A stretch of 64,000 nt of DNA from Lumbricus rubellus. Lineage: Eukaryota; Annelida; Clitellata; Crassiclitellata; Lumbricidae. The position numbers and the translations under genes are program-made. The stretch covers positions 38,467,821 through 38,531,820 of the forward strand of contig OX243816.1 of the NCBI GenBank assembly GCA_945859605.1, given 5' to 3'. Positions 40,332 to 50,900 of this stretch are shown piece by piece. Below the pieces are notes generated by a model, which had not been told where the DNA came from, searched no databases, and saw only the letters and a list, made by a program, of their open reading frames with translations. Numbering within the stretch: the stretch's first letter is position 1; each line of letters starts with the position of its first letter.

Positions 40332-41491
40332 CAGGGTGGGCCAAAAAAAAAGACCCCCCTAGGTTTTTTGCCAATATTTTGGCCAGAAGTAAGAATTTTG
40401 AAATGAAATTTTGCAGTCTTAAAGGCAATTCATATTTACACATGATGGCCAGATTTCATCTAAATATATCAAACAGAACAAAAGTTATATCAGTTTTAGT
40501 GAGGCCACCCCCCCTTTTTTGACGATTCAAAAACGAAACGCAAAAAAATTAGATTTTTTGCCAATATCTTGACCAAAAATAAGATTTTCGAAATGAAATT
40601 TTACATGCTTAACGGTAATTCATATTTACACATTGTGACCAGATTTCATCAAAATATTTCAAACACAACACAAGTTATACCACTTTTAGCGGGACCACCC
40701 ACCGTTTTTGACGATTCAAAAACGAAACGCAACAAAAAGTAGCAAAAACACGATTTCATTAAGTCTCATCTTAAGTAACTGTTGTCAAATGAACTTGGTA
40801 GTGCTTCAAAACTTGTGTTCAATGTACCCAACACCAGTGCCAACACTTCTTTTGAATCTCTTTGTAAAGTTCTTGATGGACCTCTGATTAATCTGACAGA
40901 TTCTTTATTTACCAATTTGATTGTCATCTTGCTAAGTGACTTCTCAGTGTCGTGCAGCTACGCTGGTACCCTGTTTCTTTTTAAAATAGTAATAATAATG
41001 ATCATCTGTCAATATCAAGGCTATTTGATAATAATTATTTGAGATGAGACTTAATAAAATCGTGTTTTTGCTGCGTTACGTCTTTGAATTGTCAAAAATT
41101 GGGGGGCGGCCTCCCTAAAAGTGGTATAACTTTTGTTACTTTGGAAATATTTTGATGAAATCTGACCATCATACGCAGATATGAATTGTCTTTAAGCCTG
41201 TAAAATTTCATTTCGATATTCTTACTTTTGGCCAAGATATTGGCCAGAATAATTAGATTGAATTTTTATTACTTTTTGTCACGTCGCGTTTTTGAATCGT
41301 CAAAAAACGGTGGGTGGCCTCACTAAAAGTGGCATAACTTTTGTTCTGTTTGAAATATTTTAATGAAATCCGGCCATCTGGTGTAAATATGAATTGTCTT
41401 TAAGACTGTAAAATTTCATTTCGAAATTCTTACTTTTGGTCAAGATATCGGCAAAAATCTTAGGGGGGGTCTTTTTTTTTGGCCCACCCTG
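40332..41491. mobile_element. Palindromic Tc1/mariner-type element (1160 bp) with duplicated arms
   Basis: Ends CAGGGTGGGCCAAAAAAAAA and TTTTTTTTTGGCCCACCCTG, flanked by TA on both sides. Each arm contains two diverged 190-bp direct repeats, each ending in GACGATTCAAAAACGAAACG, so the element has four copies of one module in two orientations. The 320-bp centre is bounded by an inverted TTAAGTCTCATC / GATGAGACTTAA pair. It has an open frame (40782-41042) without a recognisable transposase. Confidence 0.85.
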
Positions 41492-41583
41492 TAGACAGAG
41501 AGACAGAGATAGAGAGACAGAGAGATACAGAGACAGAGAGAGACAGAGACACACAGAGACAGAGAGAGACAGACAGACAGACA

Positions 41584-41617
<34 letters not shown>

Positions 41618-41700
41618 GTGCATGGGTGTGAGTGAGTGAGTGTGTGTGTGTGTGTGTGTGTGTCTGTGTGTGTGTGTGTGTCTGTTGGTGTGGATGCGTA
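41492..41700. repeat. (GACAGA)n and (TG)n microsatellites
   Basis: AGAGACAGAGAG from the mariner end, then (TG)n with TGAG interruptions. Confidence 0.95.
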
Positions 41701-41849
41701 TGTGTGCGTATGCATTGGTGCACAGTGATGGTGTGCTGCGTACCTCAGAGCCGTACACTCCACTGCACGAAGTTGTCCCCTTGGCTGCCCGTCTGTCCAT
41801 CCGTCTGCATTCCTTCATTTGACCCTGTTGTTCGTCCCAGCCTGCATCA

Positions 41850-42040
41850 CATGTTCCTCTGTCTGTCTGTCTGTCTGTCTGTGTCTGTGTCTGTCTGCCT
41901 GTCTGTCGTGCTAACGTTGCCTCTCTCTGTGTTTGCCTGCATCCAGTCTCTCCCTGCCGCCGCCGCGCTACACTGCAGCTGATCGGAGGCAGTTTCGAGT
42001 TCGTCTCAGTTTGTTTCCGCTTTCGTGTCTCTCTCTCTAC

Positions 42041-42074
<34 letters not shown>

Positions 42075-42160
42075 GTCTCTCTCCCTCTCTACGTCTGTCT
42101 GTCTCTATCCCTCTCTCTGCGTCTGTCTGTCTGTCTGTCTGTCTGTCTCTGTGTACACCC
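41850..42160. repeat. (CTGT)n/(CTCT)n pyrimidine-rich repeats
   Basis: Blocks of CTGTCTGT and TCTCTCTC interrupted by more complex GC-richer sequence, upstream of the SSBP promoter. Confidence 0.85.
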
Positions 42161-42169
42161 CTCGCAGCT

Positions 42170-42973
42170 GCCGCGGCTACCGGCGTCCGTAGGCGCTGCC
42201 TGTCCGTTTACTTGCCAGCTTGTGTGTCGCTCTGCGTGCCTGTGTCCTTCCTTCTGTCTTCTTACGTGACCGTTGCGTGCGTTCTCCGTGTCTCTGCTTA
42301 TTTGCATATCTGTCTGCCTGCCTAGATGTCTTCCTGCTTGCCAGTGTGTCTGCCTGCGTGTATATATCCATCAGCCCGCCTAAGTAGGCTACCATCTGCA
42401 TGTCCGTGCATCTGTCTGCCTCTCTACGGCTGCCTGCTTGACTGCGTGTTTGCGACGGGGAACGGCGCCCGTGAGGCGGTACGGTGGAGTCATCGGCCGC
42501 CGCCGCCGCAACGGCAGCCCGACGCCGGCGGCAAGGGCCAGGCGTCGGCGGCGGCGGTGGCGGGAGGAGAGGCAGGGGGCAGAGGCGTGGGCCACCGCCA
42601 CCACCACCGCCACTACCACCGCTGAGCCTCCCTCCATCGGTCCGCCGCCATCGTATATCGCGCGGCGTGCTGCTGCGGTGTACACTCGCAATCGCTATGG
42701 TAACTCGGCTGCTGTATAAAATCGGTCGGCGGAGATGGGGCGAGGACAGATGCCTGACGCTGGCTGACGGGTATAGGCCGCTGCTGACGCTGCTGCTGCT
42801 GCTGCTGCTGCTGGTGTATGGAAGCTAGTGAAGAATCAGAGGAGTAGTAGCCACACGCACACGCACACAGCCACACACAGGGAGGAGGAGAAGGAGGAGG
42901 AAGAAGAGGAAGAGAAGATCGTCGACTAAGACGGAGGCGGAGGAGGAAGAGGAGAAGAAGAGGAGGGTGGACC
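42170..42973 (+). promoter_or_regulatory. GC/CpG-rich promoter and 5' UTR of the SSBP gene
   Basis: It is the most GC- and CpG-rich stretch of the window (especially 42430-42720, with GCCGCCGCCGCC and GGCGGCGGCGG runs), ending in a (CTG)n tract at 42784-42812 and a purine-rich GGAGGA leader up to the ATG. The layout is typical of a broad CpG promoter with a long, structured 5' UTR. No TATA box or exact start site can be assigned. Confidence 0.65.
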
Positions 42974-43029
42974 ATGTACGCCAAGGGAAAGGGGTCGTCG
43001 GCACCCTCTGACGCCCAGGCCAGGGAAAA
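42974..43029 (+). CDS. SSBP2/3/4 (Ssdp) first coding exon
   Basis: ATG in a good context (GGACCATGT) begins MYAKGKGSSAPSDAQARE plus two bases, followed by the strong donor GTGAGT at 43030. Vertebrate SSBP3 and SSBP2 start MFAKGKGSAVPSDGQAREK and MYGKGK...PSDSQAREK, so the match covers the whole exon. SSBP proteins bind and stabilise LDB1/Chip through their N-terminal LUFS/LisH region and act with LMO and LIM-homeodomain factors in the nucleus. The next exon ([10 protein letters not shown] in vertebrates) was not found anywhere to 64000, so the first intron is at least 21 kb. Which vertebrate paralogue it equals cannot be said; invertebrates usually have a single gene. Confidence 0.9.
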
Positions 43030-43057
43030 GTGAGTAAAAAAACTCTTCTTCCGGGTG

Positions 43058-43136
43058 ATGATGGTGATGATGATGACGATGAAGATGGTGATGATGATGA
43101 AGATGATGAAGATGATGATGGTGGTGATGATGATAA
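43058..43136. repeat. (GAT)n microsatellite
   Basis: GATGATGGT and GATGAA units just inside the SSBP intron. Confidence 0.9.
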
Positions 43137-43484
43137 GAAGGATGGTGTGACGGATGTTCTGATGGGACGTTTTGAATAGAGCGCCAGTTTTACGGGAGCC
43201 GCCACTTAATTTGCGTAATTTGATTACGCACGCTCATGTCCCAACTTTTAGTAACTCTGTCAAGTCCTTATATTTTACGCTTGTAATTCTGTAACTGTGT
43301 AACTGTGTGCATGAGTTGTCGGTGTAAACGGAAGCTGTCAAGCCTGTCATCATTACCAGTAGTGAGTGAAGTAGTAAGGAGAGGTAGCGAATGCCAAGGC
43401 CGTTTTACCACGTGCAAAGGGTGCACGCAGTGTAGGTCTATATAGCCTACCACACAAATGACACAATACCAGATGACTTGTTTG

Positions 43485-43569
43485 CAGTGCTCAAATTGCG
43501 GAAAAAGAAGTGCCTGGACGCTCCTTACCTTTCCAAAGGAAGTTCCAGGATGCCACACTTTAAGCCCTG
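43485..43569. mobile_element. hAT MITE, short inverted copy of the 13228 element
   Basis: Begins CAGTGCTCAAATTG and ends CACTTTAAGCCCTG, the reverse-complement order of the 13228 copy, with an internal deletion. Flanks CTTGTTTG and CCTGTTTG match at 7 of 8 positions. Confidence 0.75.
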
Positions 43570-44136
43570 CCTGTTTGGTTTATTCGTGCTACTGCTACGT
43601 GCCGCTAAGACGCAGACCATTTTATGTTGCGGAGATGAAAAACACTGGCCCTTGAATGTTAGCACATTCGTGACGCTCTTGCAAGGCGATGTGTAGGCCT
43701 AGGCCTAAATTAAATAGCCACAGGCATGCGTGGGCTACATATTACGTAGGCCTATGTAAGTATGTATGCTTACATACACGCAGGCACAAGTACATACTTT
43801 ATCAAGCACTAGGCCCCTATAATAATAGTCTATTTATTGTACACCTACAATTAGCCTATTGGTAAATATTATGTGAATATGAGATCGGAATAATTATGTG
43901 GATGCAAACATACATGAATACATGTGAACACATCCCTACTGGTACATCCCTATGTACATCCGTACATGCATAGTTGCATACATTTGGTGCATATTATTCC
44001 AAGAGCTTGCAGCTAGTAATCATAACCGTAAGCTCTTAAAAACTTTTTTAGCGCATGGGCACCAGCTTATTCACGAGCTCCGTGTCTTGTCATAGAGATC
44101 GTCCAGAGATCGATATCCAGCAGAGGTGGGTTGCCA

Positions 44137-44355
44137 GAGAGATCAGAGAGAGAGGAGGAGGGGAAGAAGAGGAGGAGGAGGAGGAGGAGAAGACGAGAAG
44201 AAGGAGAGGAGGAGTAAAAGGAGAGGATGAGGAGGAAGAGGAGGAAGAGAAGTAGGAGGAAAGGAGGAGGAGGAGGAAGAGGAGGAGGAGAGAAGGAGGA
44301 GGAGAGGAGGAGAGAAGGAGGAGAGGAGGAGGAGAGGAGTAGGAGGAGGAGGAGC
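44137..44355. repeat. (GGA)n purine-rich repeat
   Basis: GGAGGA, GAAGAG and AGGAGAG units; almost pure purine on the + strand. Confidence 0.95.
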
Positions 44356-44484
44356 AGTTGCTATGGATGATTTTGTTGACGAAAAGAAAGCTTGAAAGTT
44401 GGAAGATCGGATGGAATAGAGAAGGAAGACTGAATGGTTTGCTGGAGTGGAACCTGAGGAAGTTGATAATTAGTGCAGCCTGTG

Positions 44485-44705
44485 GGGCGCGGTGGTGTAG
44501 TGGTGGCATCGTTGCCTTGCAACCGGAAGGTTCGAGGTTCGAATCCACCTCGCCGAGTAAGGAACTTGGGAAAGTCCTTAACTCACAATTGCTCAGCGCT
44601 TTGGCGTGAAACTCCGATGCAGTGTCCGCTCTGCATTCGGGAGCGCCTCTGAGGAGAAGAGCTTGAAGGGGCGCTATAACAAGTGCACATACAAACAAAC
44701 AAACA
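44485..44705 (+). mobile_element. tRNA-derived SINE, near full length
   Basis: The head has Pol III A box TGGTGTAGTGG and B box GGTTCGAATCC at tRNA-like spacing. A central body follows (AAGTCCTTAACTCACAATTG), then the tail GGAGCGCCTCTGAG, AGGGGCGCTATAACAAGTGC and (ACAA)n. The tail is the motif found alone at many other sites here. The head lacks a full cloverleaf, so it is not a functional tRNA gene. Confidence 0.85.
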
Positions 44706-44984
44706 GTGAGTCGGTGTCGGTATTGGTAGGGGTAGAACTGAGAATATACTATGGGGGGATTTAGGGCAGGACGCTATCTTCCATTCCATGCATTGAAATT
44801 CATCTTGTCATGGCTTACGATGAGGAGACTGTGGGGGGATGAAGATGGAGATGGGTATGGGTATGGATATGTAGATTGTGTGTTGTAGGATGTGGAAATG
44901 GCGATTGTCATATTAATGATGCGGTTTTGAGAGTTTCTTGGAATGTTCATCAGAAATGTTGGATTATGGCTGGGATAATGATAA

Positions 44985-45039
44985 TGATGATGATGATGGT
45001 GATGAAGATGATGATGATGATGATGATGATGGTGATGAA

Positions 45040-45129
<90 letters not shown>

Positions 45130-45320
45130 ATTAGTGATGGTTGTGATGGTGGTGAATGGTGATGGTGGTGTGATGGTGATGTGATGGTGATGGTGATGAT
45201 GATGACGACGACGACGATGATGACGATGATGATGGTGGTGGTGTAATGATAATGGCGATGATGGAGTGATGGTGTGATGATGATGATGACGACGACGACG
45301 ACGACGATGATGATACACGT
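44985..45320. repeat. (GAT)n microsatellite block
   Basis: Long GATGAT run with GGTGAT and GACGAC variants. Poly-Met, poly-Asp and poly-Ile/His frames over it are artefacts. Confidence 0.97.
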
Positions 45321-46089
45321 CAGTTTACAGTTTTCTGCTTTAGATTGTTTGCTTAGAAGAATAGCATAATTAGTCTATAGCTTAAGAATCTGATTTTCTT
45401 TTTGCATAAACATTGTCTCGAATGGATCTTCACTGATTTCGCCTTTTGATACCTGGATTGCCAGTTCTACTATTTATTGCTTTGCTCTGTTGTTGTTGTT
45501 GTTTTTATTGTTGCTGTTGTTGTGCATTTATTAAGCGCCACTTTATGATGACTAGATGATGCACAGTGTCTGTTTCAGGGCTCAAAATTGTCTTCTCTAC
45601 GTTACAAGGCAACCTGGTTGTAAACTGGTTGCCACCGGACCAGGCCTGGTGTTATTGTTCTTATGGTGTCGTTATTTTACCGTGTGTTGTCACCGTGGTA
45701 TGTGGATAGCCTTGCTTGTAGTGACGTCGATAGTCATCTGTGTGATGTTGATGGTCACTGTGTCAACACCGATACACGTGTCTGAGTATTTGCAGACTGC
45801 CATATTAAGAAGCAGAGCTCTCTCTATCTCTATCCATCTGTCTCTCATTGCGTAGCGCTGGAACATGGATGTTTGACGGATCTGAAAGCATGCGCCTTAG
45901 ATAAACTTATGATAATTATGGTCATCCTGGCATTTAAGATGTTTTGGTTCGTTTAGTTCACTGTTCCCAAAATAATCTTCTTTTAATTTCAAACTGAGAC
46001 AATGCAGAGTGATTGCAACCAGAATAAACGGATGATCATAAGTCATTACAGAAGTCGAACTTAACTGTTGGCAACCATGCAAGGCGCCC

Positions 46090-46245
46090 ATAACGTCCTA
46101 CTGCTCAATTTACCAACGCCCTCTGCCACATAGAAGGTTGGCTGAACCTTTCGGGAGGGTAGTGGAAGGTGAATTCACATCGGCGTGCTCTTCTTGCCAG
46201 AGTGTTAGCCATTGTACCTTAAACCCCTCCCCATTTGCAGCTGTT
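46090..46245 (+). repeat. Dispersed repeat, copy A (partner at 60055)
   Basis: CTGCTCAATTTACCAACGCC, then CTCTGCC, CCAGAGTGTTAGCCATTG and TTAAACCCCTCC. The same blocks, in the same order, occur at 60055-60205. Confidence 0.5.
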
Positions 46246-46954
46246 TGAATGTATTATTACATTAACTGTGTAATTGTAATTGTACTTGTAGATTAGCTCT
46301 TTACGTATACGAATACCTGTTACATACGGGAGCTCAGAAAAGTGCACAGACGTTTCTTTCAGAGGTAGGACTGTTTGATTGGCTCTGTGATGATTTTGGT
46401 ACTCAGTAACCCACCTGACTGTGACCTGAGTCCATTCTGAACAGGTACCAAGATACTCATTGCTCAATGTTTGATATAGACGTCTCTTGGAGGAAAGATC
46501 CCCAGGAATAGTGTTCTCCTGGAAAATCTGGAGGCTTTTGTTAACATGCACGTAAGTCATACCCCCCCAGAAAAATTCTATATGTAGAATTTTCTCCCCC
46601 AAAAAAGAGTTGAAGAGTCGTCAGAAGATGACTGGTAGAAAGGTGTTGTCGGTGTCTGGCTCAGCGATTGCCACACCCACCAATCCGCCCCAAATGGTCA
46701 TTTTTTCCCCGCTCCCCAGAAATCTTAATCCCCCCCAAGGAGGTGGCTAGATTACTTCCCGTTGCTCCGTCATTGGATAACAGATATGAATGCATAAAAG
46801 TCTTATGTAAAGTTAGTTACTTGGGCACTTACCCACAATTCCAATTTTTCTTCTTTCTGTATTTCACAGATGTTTTCGTCCAGTGACAATAATTATAGTC
46901 TGGAAAATCTGACATGGTAGAAGCGTAATGTACATGTATTTCACATACATCCAT

Positions 46955-49345
46955 GGTAATGTAATGTAATGTCATGTCATGTCAATCACCGACGTCGCTG
47001 CGCGACGGTTGGTCGCATGCATGGACTACAGCTCTCCACTGCCTCCTATCGCGTGCAGCGGCGAGAAGATTGGATCCGGAAAGACGGGACCAAGCAAGAA
47101 TGTTGTCAATCCAGCTAATACGCGGTCTACCCTTGCGTCGACAACCTTCCACGTGACCCAGCATAATGGCTTTTTCCACGCAATCCTGGGGAATCCTGAT
47201 GATATGACCGAAATAGGAGAGTTTGCGAGCCTTGATGGAACCCAAGAGCTCTGGTGAAGTTCCGGCAAGCCGATAAACCTGCTCTGTGGTAAGTTTGAGC
47301 GTCCAAGAAATGCGCAAAAGCTTACGGGTACATTTGTTCTCGAAACTCTGTATCTGCTTTTCCTCCGCCTTTTTAAGCACCCATGATTCGCAACCATAGG
47401 TTGCAACTGACCAGACCAAGGATTTCATCAAACGAAGCTTGGTTTGAGTACTAATGGACTTATTTTTCCAGACCTTCGTAAGCTTCACCATGACCGCCAT
47501 ACCCATGGCCAGCCTGGACTTAATATCGACTGAGCACTTTGCATCGCTTGAGATTTTGCTGCCTAGATATGTGAAGTTATCCACTTGTTTTAGTTCACTG
47601 TCCGCGACAAAAATCCTGAGGATCCTATCGGTATTGGTCATACTCATAACCTTCGTCTTTGAAACATTTATCTTTAAACCGTACTCCTTGGCAGCGGATT
47701 CGACACGATTGACGAGCTCCTGGAGTTCCTCTGGTGATGTAGCGATCAAGAGTATGTCATCCGCGTATCTAAGATTACTGATGGTCCTACCTCCAATTCT
47801 GAAGCCCCCTCTGAACCCGTCAAGCGCCTTGCGCATTACATGTTCCGCCATGATGTTAAATAGGCAAGGCGAGATGTTACAACCTTGCCGAACGCCTTTC
47901 TTAACGCGGAACCAGTTAGAGGTGATATTATCTGTCCTAACCGCTGCTCGTTGCTGTTTGTATAGGTTCATCAATAGTTGGACAAGTTGTGGGGGAAACC
48001 CCATGTCCAGCATAGACAACCACAGCTGACCGTGTTGCACCATGTCGAACGCTTTCGTAAAATCTATGAAGCAAAAGTAGAGATTCTGACTTCTCTCATT
48101 TGCCTTTTCTATGATGATCCGGAGGTTCGTAATCTGATCGCGAGTGCCTCGATTGGGTCTGAAACCGGCCTGCTCAGGAGCCAGTTCATTGTCAAGTTTA
48201 GTTTGAATGCGCTCCAGGATGACCCTTAGGAGAATTTTGCTGGCGTGCGAAACTAGCGCTATGGTCCTGTAGTTCTCGCAACAGAGCGGATCCCCCTTTT
48301 TCGGTAAAGGGATAAAAACTGATTGCGTCCAATCGTCGGGCCAGACTCCCGATATCCATACATCAGTACAAATCTTATGTAGCATGGTAAGAGTCATATC
48401 ACCACCAAATCTGAGAAGCTCGGTGGCGACTCCGTCCGGTCCCGAGGCTTTGTGCAAAGAGGCTTTAAGCAAAGCGTGTTTGATTTCTTCTCGCAGTGGA
48501 GGCGGTTCTCTTTCCGTAATTTCGAACGTTATCTCGTCTTCATTGCCTGTGTAAAGTCCTTCACAATATTCCTTCCAACGTTCATTAACCTTCACCGGAT
48601 CAACTAACTTCTTTCCAGAGACGTCCTTGATAGCTATTTTACGCTCCTGAAACGGTCTAGTGAGATTTTTGACTGTCTTGTAAACCGGTCTGCAGTTTCC
48701 ACGCTTTGCATTTTCTTCCAGTTCGCAGCAGAGCGCATCAAGTTCGGCTTGTTTGTCTTCCCTCAGTCTTCTTTGCACTTCTCCTCTCAAAGTCTTATAT
48801 TCCACCGGTGATTTCGTCTTGGCTTCGCGCTTCCTCTTGATAAGCGCGAAAGTGTCATCCGAGATCCAGTTTTTACGCTTCTCAGAGTCTTGGGAACAAT
48901 CTTTGGCGCCGATTCTATGATGATATTTTTGAGCTGAGACCACAAGTCAGTGGGAGGACTGGATTCTGTGACGCAGCTTAAAGCAGCGAAGCGGTTGGTA
49001 ACTTCGACTGCATAGTCATGTTCTACCTGTGGGTCTCGCAGTTTGTCCAAGTCCAAAAAAGGGAGCTGACGAGGTTTAGTTTTTCTGAAACGGAGTTTGA
49101 ATTTCAGAAAGACAAGATTGTGATCAGTGTCACAATCCGCGTCAAGTCGGGTTTTGCACTTATAAACCGATTGGATCCATTGCCTGGGTACCAGAATAAA
49201 ATCGATCTGAGATCTATAAATATCGCCAGGGCTTTTGTAAGTGTATCTGTGCCTGGGGTGCAGTTGGTGATGACAATTTCTATGGCCGTAACATAGCAGA
49301 AGGGCGCCTTGGCAAAGTCAAGCATAGAAACAGTCAGAGACAAGT
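46955..49345 (-). mobile_element. BovB/RTE-clade LINE, 5'-truncated
   Basis: Minus-strand non-LTR retrotransposon. From its 5' side: the C-terminal end of the APE endonuclease (IDFILVPRQWIQSVYKCKTR and DCDTDHNLV, the SDH-type motif), then a full reverse transcriptase, a very short 3' UTR and a (CATTA)/(CATGA) tandem tail at 46955-46981 instead of poly(A). Microsatellite tails are typical of the RTE clade. Residues closely follow BovB (NCRPVYKTVKNLTR, KDWTQSVFIPLPKKGD-like, GRPR-x-W). The 5' end stops near 49345 inside the endonuclease domain. It lies antisense within the probable SSBP intron. Confidence 0.9.
46982..48943 (-). CDS. RTE/BovB reverse transcriptase ORF (partial protein)
   Basis: The open frame is 653 codons. 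Reverse-transcriptase blocks are in order: HKASGPDGVATELL (about 164-177), FIPLPKKGDPLCCENYRTIA (210-229), motif A FIDFTKAFD (292-300), VRQGCNISPCLFN (351-363) and catalytic YADD (393-396). A C-terminal Cys/basic region follows (YGCESWVLKKAEEKQI, RKLSYFGHIIRI, RKGRPRISWIDNI). The catalytic aspartates are intact. The ATG at 48943 is not the native start: a frameshift near 48890-48900 separates this frame from the upstream endonuclease-linker frame (ending VTNRFAALSC and WSQLKNIIIESAPKIVPKT), so full-length polyprotein cannot be made from this copy. Confidence 0.9.
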   Translation of the reverse strand: MVSAQKYHHRIGAKDCSQDSEKRKNWISDDTFALIKRKREAKTKSPVEYKTLRGEVQRRLREDKQAELDALCCELEENAKRGNCRPVYKTVKNLTRPFQERKIAIKDVSGKKLVDPVKVNERWKEYCEGLYTGNEDEITFEITEREPPPLREEIKHALLKASLHKASGPDGVATELLRFGGDMTLTMLHKICTDVWISGVWPDDWTQSVFIPLPKKGDPLCCENYRTIALVSHASKILLRVILERIQTKLDNELAPEQAGFRPNRGTRDQITNLRIIIEKANERSQNLYFCFIDFTKAFDMVQHGQLWLSMLDMGFPPQLVQLLMNLYKQQRAAVRTDNITSNWFRVKKGVRQGCNISPCLFNIMAEHVMRKALDGFRGGFRIGGRTISNLRYADDILLIATSPEELQELVNRVESAAKEYGLKINVSKTKVMSMTNTDRILRIFVADSELKQVDNFTYLGSKISSDAKCSVDIKSRLAMGMAVMVKLTKVWKNKSISTQTKLRLMKSLVWSVATYGCESWVLKKAEEKQIQSFENKCTRKLLRISWTLKLTTEQVYRLAGTSPELLGSIKARKLSYFGHIIRIPQDCVEKAIMLGHVEGCRRKGRPRISWIDNILAWSRLSGSNLLAAARDRRQWRAVVHACDQPSRSDVGD

Positions 49346-49458
49346 GACGAACTGTGACAGAGCATTTACATACTCATATTGGGGTTTTTGTACTTATATT
49401 GGGGCGTATACAACTATACATACATTTGTACAATGTAGGCCTACATACATATACTCTA

Positions 49459-50262
49459 CACGGTGTCCCAATTGAAGTGAGCCCCTTTTTGTTTTGGCGA
49501 TATATCTGTTAATTCTAAATGAATCTCTATAAAATTTCAGAGAATGTAAGAGGAATAAATTATCAACGTTTCCTAAAAATTTCATCCAATTCTACGAACA
49601 GAGTCCGAAGTTATGCATGTTCAAATTTTGGCAACGAAAATTTCAAGTTTCCAACATGTAAAAGATAGGAAATTTGTGTTAGCGCTGTTCTTCAAAGCTG
49701 ATGTTCAAAATGTCCCCCCATTAGCTCGAATGCATGCTCTAAAATTAAGGCGCTTTCGCCATTCATTGATTGCATTGTAAAAAATCTCTTGATCAAAACG
49801 ACTCCATTCTTCCACATTTCGCTGTTTGAAGTGGTCACCGGTCAACGTCACGTGTGCGAGTTTCATAAGGCTGCGATGGGCCAGTTTCTGTTAGGAAATT
49901 TCTTTAAAAACCTTTTGCACCGTAATGTTTTGCTTCTATTAATTTTTTTATTAAACTCAAGTCATCTTTGCTGAAAACCATTTTTATTATTGTCCCCTAA
50001 CATGGAAATGAAGGAAATATGACGTCATATTTATTAATTTAGAAAGTAAGGCTTGCAGTTGCAAACACTAATTTTCCTATCTTTTACATGTTGCCCAAAT
50101 TTGAATGTGCATAACTTCGGACTCTGTTCGTAGAATTGGATCAAATTTTCAGGAAACATTCATATTTTATCCCTCTTTCACGCTGTAAAATTTTATAGAG
50201 TTTCATTTAGAATCAACAGATATATCGCCAAAAAAGGGGCTCACTTCAATTGGGACACCGTG
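49459..50262. mobile_element. Tc1/mariner-type element (804 bp) with transposase remnant
   Basis: Terminal repeats of about 220 bp start CACGGTGTCCCAATTGAAGT and end ACTTCAATTGGGACACCGTG, flanked by TA. In the centre, on the minus strand (about 49850-49700), a decayed frame reads EEWSRFDQEIFYNAINEW, then RKRLNFRACIRANGG, resembling the C-terminal end of mariner/IS630-type transposases. One extra G in a homopolymer shifts the frame just before the end. It is inactive by itself. Confidence 0.8.
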
Positions 50263-50749
50263 TATAATACCGGTAGTGTTAATCGGAAACCAATGTAGTC
50301 TTCATACAAAGCATTAGCATGCTGTTTGTATGCAAGTCATTCTAATGCATATAATCATATACTCTGTGAATAATATATATATGCACGTTACATGCATATA
50401 TTATGTATATATTATATATGATTATATATATGATTATAATATATATGTAATATGTATGTATGACATTGTATGTATATAAAATATAGGCTATATATTGCAT
50501 ATATGTGTTTGTTAAATATGACAATGCAAAAGGCTAATAATCTTCATCTTATCTCTTTTCCTATATAGCCTACTTGTCTTTGTCCTATAGTTTTCTTTCT
50601 TTCAATTCCTCTTTCAATTCACTTTTACATTTCAGTTTCGTTTGGGTATACATACTTCTTCCATCATTCGGTTGCTTTATTAGTATGACTAGTCCAACGT
50701 TTCTTATTAATGCTAGCGTTGTGGGTGACTTCCGTATTTCTTGAGGGCT

Positions 50750-50862
50750 GAGACAGACAAAGAGAGCCAATGAGACAGACAAAGAGAGATAGAGACAGAG
50801 AGCCAATGAGACAGAGATAAAGAGAGACAGACAGACAGACAGACAAAGAGAGATAGAGATAA

Positions 50863-50899
<37 letters not shown>

Positions 50900-50900
50900 T
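50750..50900. repeat. (GACA)n/(GAGA)n microsatellite
   Basis: GACAGACA with AGAGAGAT and a duplicated AGAGCCAATGAGACAGA unit. Confidence 0.95.

Noticed and set aside
40782..41042. 86-codon frame in the centre of the mariner-type element
   Set aside because: No transposase motif and strong AT bias; kept only as a note on the element.
42389..43205. Several GC-rich open frames around the SSBP first exon
   Set aside because: Arg/Pro/Ser-rich shadows of CpG-rich 5' UTR and GAT/GGA repeats; only the MYAKGKG start has family support.
44485..44560. Possible tRNA gene
   Set aside because: A and B boxes are present but no full cloverleaf; the unit continues into a SINE body.
45577..45660. CAGGGCTCAAAATTG as another hAT element start
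   Set aside because: No matching right end within several hundred bases and no target duplication found.
46219..46602. 127-codon minus-strand frame
   Set aside because: Overlaps a dispersed repeat, no recognisable motif.
50342..50524. Minus-strand Ile/Tyr-rich frame
   Set aside because: AT-rich microsatellite-like DNA, no coding evidence.
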